This document shows, one piece after another, positions 5,462 through 6,540 of a DNA stretch of 6,540 bases. Position numbers and translations under genes: made by a program. Under the pieces are notes generated by a model. The model ran no database searches and was not told the DNA's origin. It saw nothing but the letters and a program-made list of their open reading frames with translations. This DNA is from Bacteroidales bacterium UBA1733 (GTDB lineage: Bacteria; Bacteroidota; Bacteroidia; Bacteroidales; UBA3663). Positions within the stretch are counted from its first letter, which is position 1, and each line of letters starts with the position of its first letter. Location: assembly GCA_002315795.1 (NCBI GenBank), contig DCIF01000134.1, positions 22,883 to 29,422 of the forward strand, given 5' to 3'.

Positions 5462-6540
5462 ATGTTTCCCCTAAAAGAATTTGAGGGCGTACAGACCCCT
5501 TTCTACTACTACGATAAGGCGCTGCTGCAGCAGACACTGAATACCATCAATGCTGAAGCTGGTAAATATGCAGGTTTTCGCGTACACTATGCCGTGAAGG
5601 CTAATGTAGATCCGACGGTACTCAGCATCATCAATCAGGCCGGTCTTGGTTGCGACTGTGTGAGCGGTGGCGAGGTAGAGACCTGTCTCAAAGCTGGATT
5701 CCCTGCAGAGAAGGTCGTTTTTGCCGGTGTCGGTAAGGCAGATTGGGAGATCAATCTGGCACTTGATGCCAACATCGCCTGTTTTAATGTAGAGAGTGTG
5801 CCAGAACTTGATGTGATCAACGAGCTGGCTGCTCAGAAGGGTAAGGTGGCTCAGGTGGCTATCCGTGTAAATCCTAATGTGGATGCACATACGCACAAGT
5901 ATATCACTACGGGTCTTTCAGAGAATAAGTTCGGTATCTCGATGGAGATGCTCGACATGGTAGTACATCATACACTCGGTCTGAAGAATGTCGAACTGAT
6001 CGGTCTGCACTTCCATATTGGCAGTCAGTTGCTCGATCTGCAGCCATTTACCATGCTCTGCTCTCGCATCAACGATCTGCAGGATAAATTTGAGTCACAG
6101 GGTATTAAACTCAAGACCATCAACGTAGGTGGTGGCCTGGGTGTAGATTATGTACATCCTGACGAGAATCCAATTTCAGACTTCGCTTCTTATTTCAAAA
6201 ACTACGCAGACCATCTGAAGTTGCGTGAAGGTCAGGAGCTGCATTTTGAGTTGGGACGTGCAGTAGTGTGCCAGATGGGTTCGCTCATCACTCGTGTACT
6301 TTATGTGAAGGAAGGTCTTAATAAGAAGTTCGTGATCCTGGATGCTGGCATGAGCGATCTGATTCGTCCAGCTCTCTACCAGGCTCATCATAATATCGAG
6401 AATCTTTCGGCAGCAGGTACTGCTACCGAGAAGTATGACGTTGTTGGTCCGATCTGTGAGTCATCAGACTGTTTCGGTACCGATGAGGTTTTGCCAGTGA
6501 CCAAGCGTGGAGATTTTGTAGCTCTTCGCAGTGCTGGTGC
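5462..6540 (+). CDS. lysA: Diaminopimelate decarboxylase (3' end cut by window)
   Basis: This PLP-dependent cytoplasmic enzyme converts meso-diaminopimelate to L-lysine and CO2, the last step of lysine synthesis. The frame from the ATG at 5462 stays open to the window end, giving 359 complete codons; family members are usually near 390-420 aa, so a short C-terminal part is missing. The visible motifs are YAVKAN (43-48) with the PLP-binding Lys46, DCVSGGE (65-71), RVNPNVDAHTHKYI (135-148), HFHIGSQ (183-189), the phosphate-binding VGGGLGVDY (222-230), ELGRAVV (263-269) and GPICESSDCFG (329-339) with the active-site Cys332. The family more often has EPGR where this protein has ELGR; I believe Leu there is common in Bacteroidota. 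The start is supported by position, 4 nt after the lysC stop codon, and by the typical TPFYYYD N terminus. It is expressed with lysC from the promoter near 4023. Confidence 0.96.
   Translation, partial: MFPLKEFEGVQTPFYYYDKALLQQTLNTINAEAGKYAGFRVHYAVKANVDPTVLSIINQAGLGCDCVSGGEVETCLKAGFPAEKVVFAGVGKADWEINLALDANIACFNVESVPELDVINELAAQKGKVAQVAIRVNPNVDAHTHKYITTGLSENKFGISMEMLDMVVHHTLGLKNVELIGLHFHIGSQLLDLQPFTMLCSRINDLQDKFESQGIKLKTINVGGGLGVDYVHPDENPISDFASYFKNYADHLKLREGQELHFELGRAVVCQMGSLITRVLYVKEGLNKKFVILDAGMSDLIRPALYQAHHNIENLSAAGTATEKYDVVGPICESSDCFGTDEVLPVTKRGDFVALRSAG

Overview
The window looks like chromosome of a Bacteroidota member, most likely Prevotella/Segatella. Three upstream regions carry the Bacteroidota promoter pattern (TTTG, 19-20 nt, TAnnTTTG). 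Start codons are preceded by A/T-rich sequence rather than clear Shine-Dalgarno motifs. A lipoprotein of the DUF4842/LruC-like kind is present, as are lineage-style MurB, LysC and LysA proteins. The genus is an inference; no rRNA or other marker is present.

Layout. (1) Positions 1-1059, plus strand: the 3' part, or possibly all, of a coiled-coil protein. It is built on nine consecutive 11-residue repeats followed by a helical domain and a small C-terminal domain whose ending recalls GrpE. (2) Positions 1064-2140, minus strand: murB, converging on the first gene with only 4 bp between stop codons. It has its own promoter so close to the ATG that the mRNA should be leaderless or nearly so. (3) Positions 2141-2437: a very AT-rich divergent intergenic region holding the murB promoter and a second promoter for the next gene. 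(4) Positions 2438-3730, plus strand: an AT-rich, Tyr/Asn/Asp-rich secreted lipoprotein of unknown function. (5) Positions 3731-4137: a gene-free stretch with a perfect 26-bp palindrome, a long imperfect hairpin, a strong intrinsic terminator, the lysC promoter and a short lysC leader with a 5'-end hairpin. (6) Positions 4138 to the end, plus strand: lysC (aspartate kinase) and lysA (diaminopimelate decarboxylase, cut by the window edge), 4 nt apart and evidently one operon.

How the genes relate. LysC makes the first committed step, and LysA the last step, of lysine synthesis by the diaminopimelate route. MurB makes UDP-MurNAc for peptidoglycan, which uses the same diaminopimelate pool, but murB is transcribed separately in the opposite direction. 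The lipoprotein and coiled-coil genes have no evident link to these pathways. I found no phage, CRISPR, transposase, tRNA or rRNA, and no clear novel multi-gene system. The least explained items are the hendecad coiled-coil protein with a possible GrpE-like tail, the lipoprotein, and the structured 3' region behind it.
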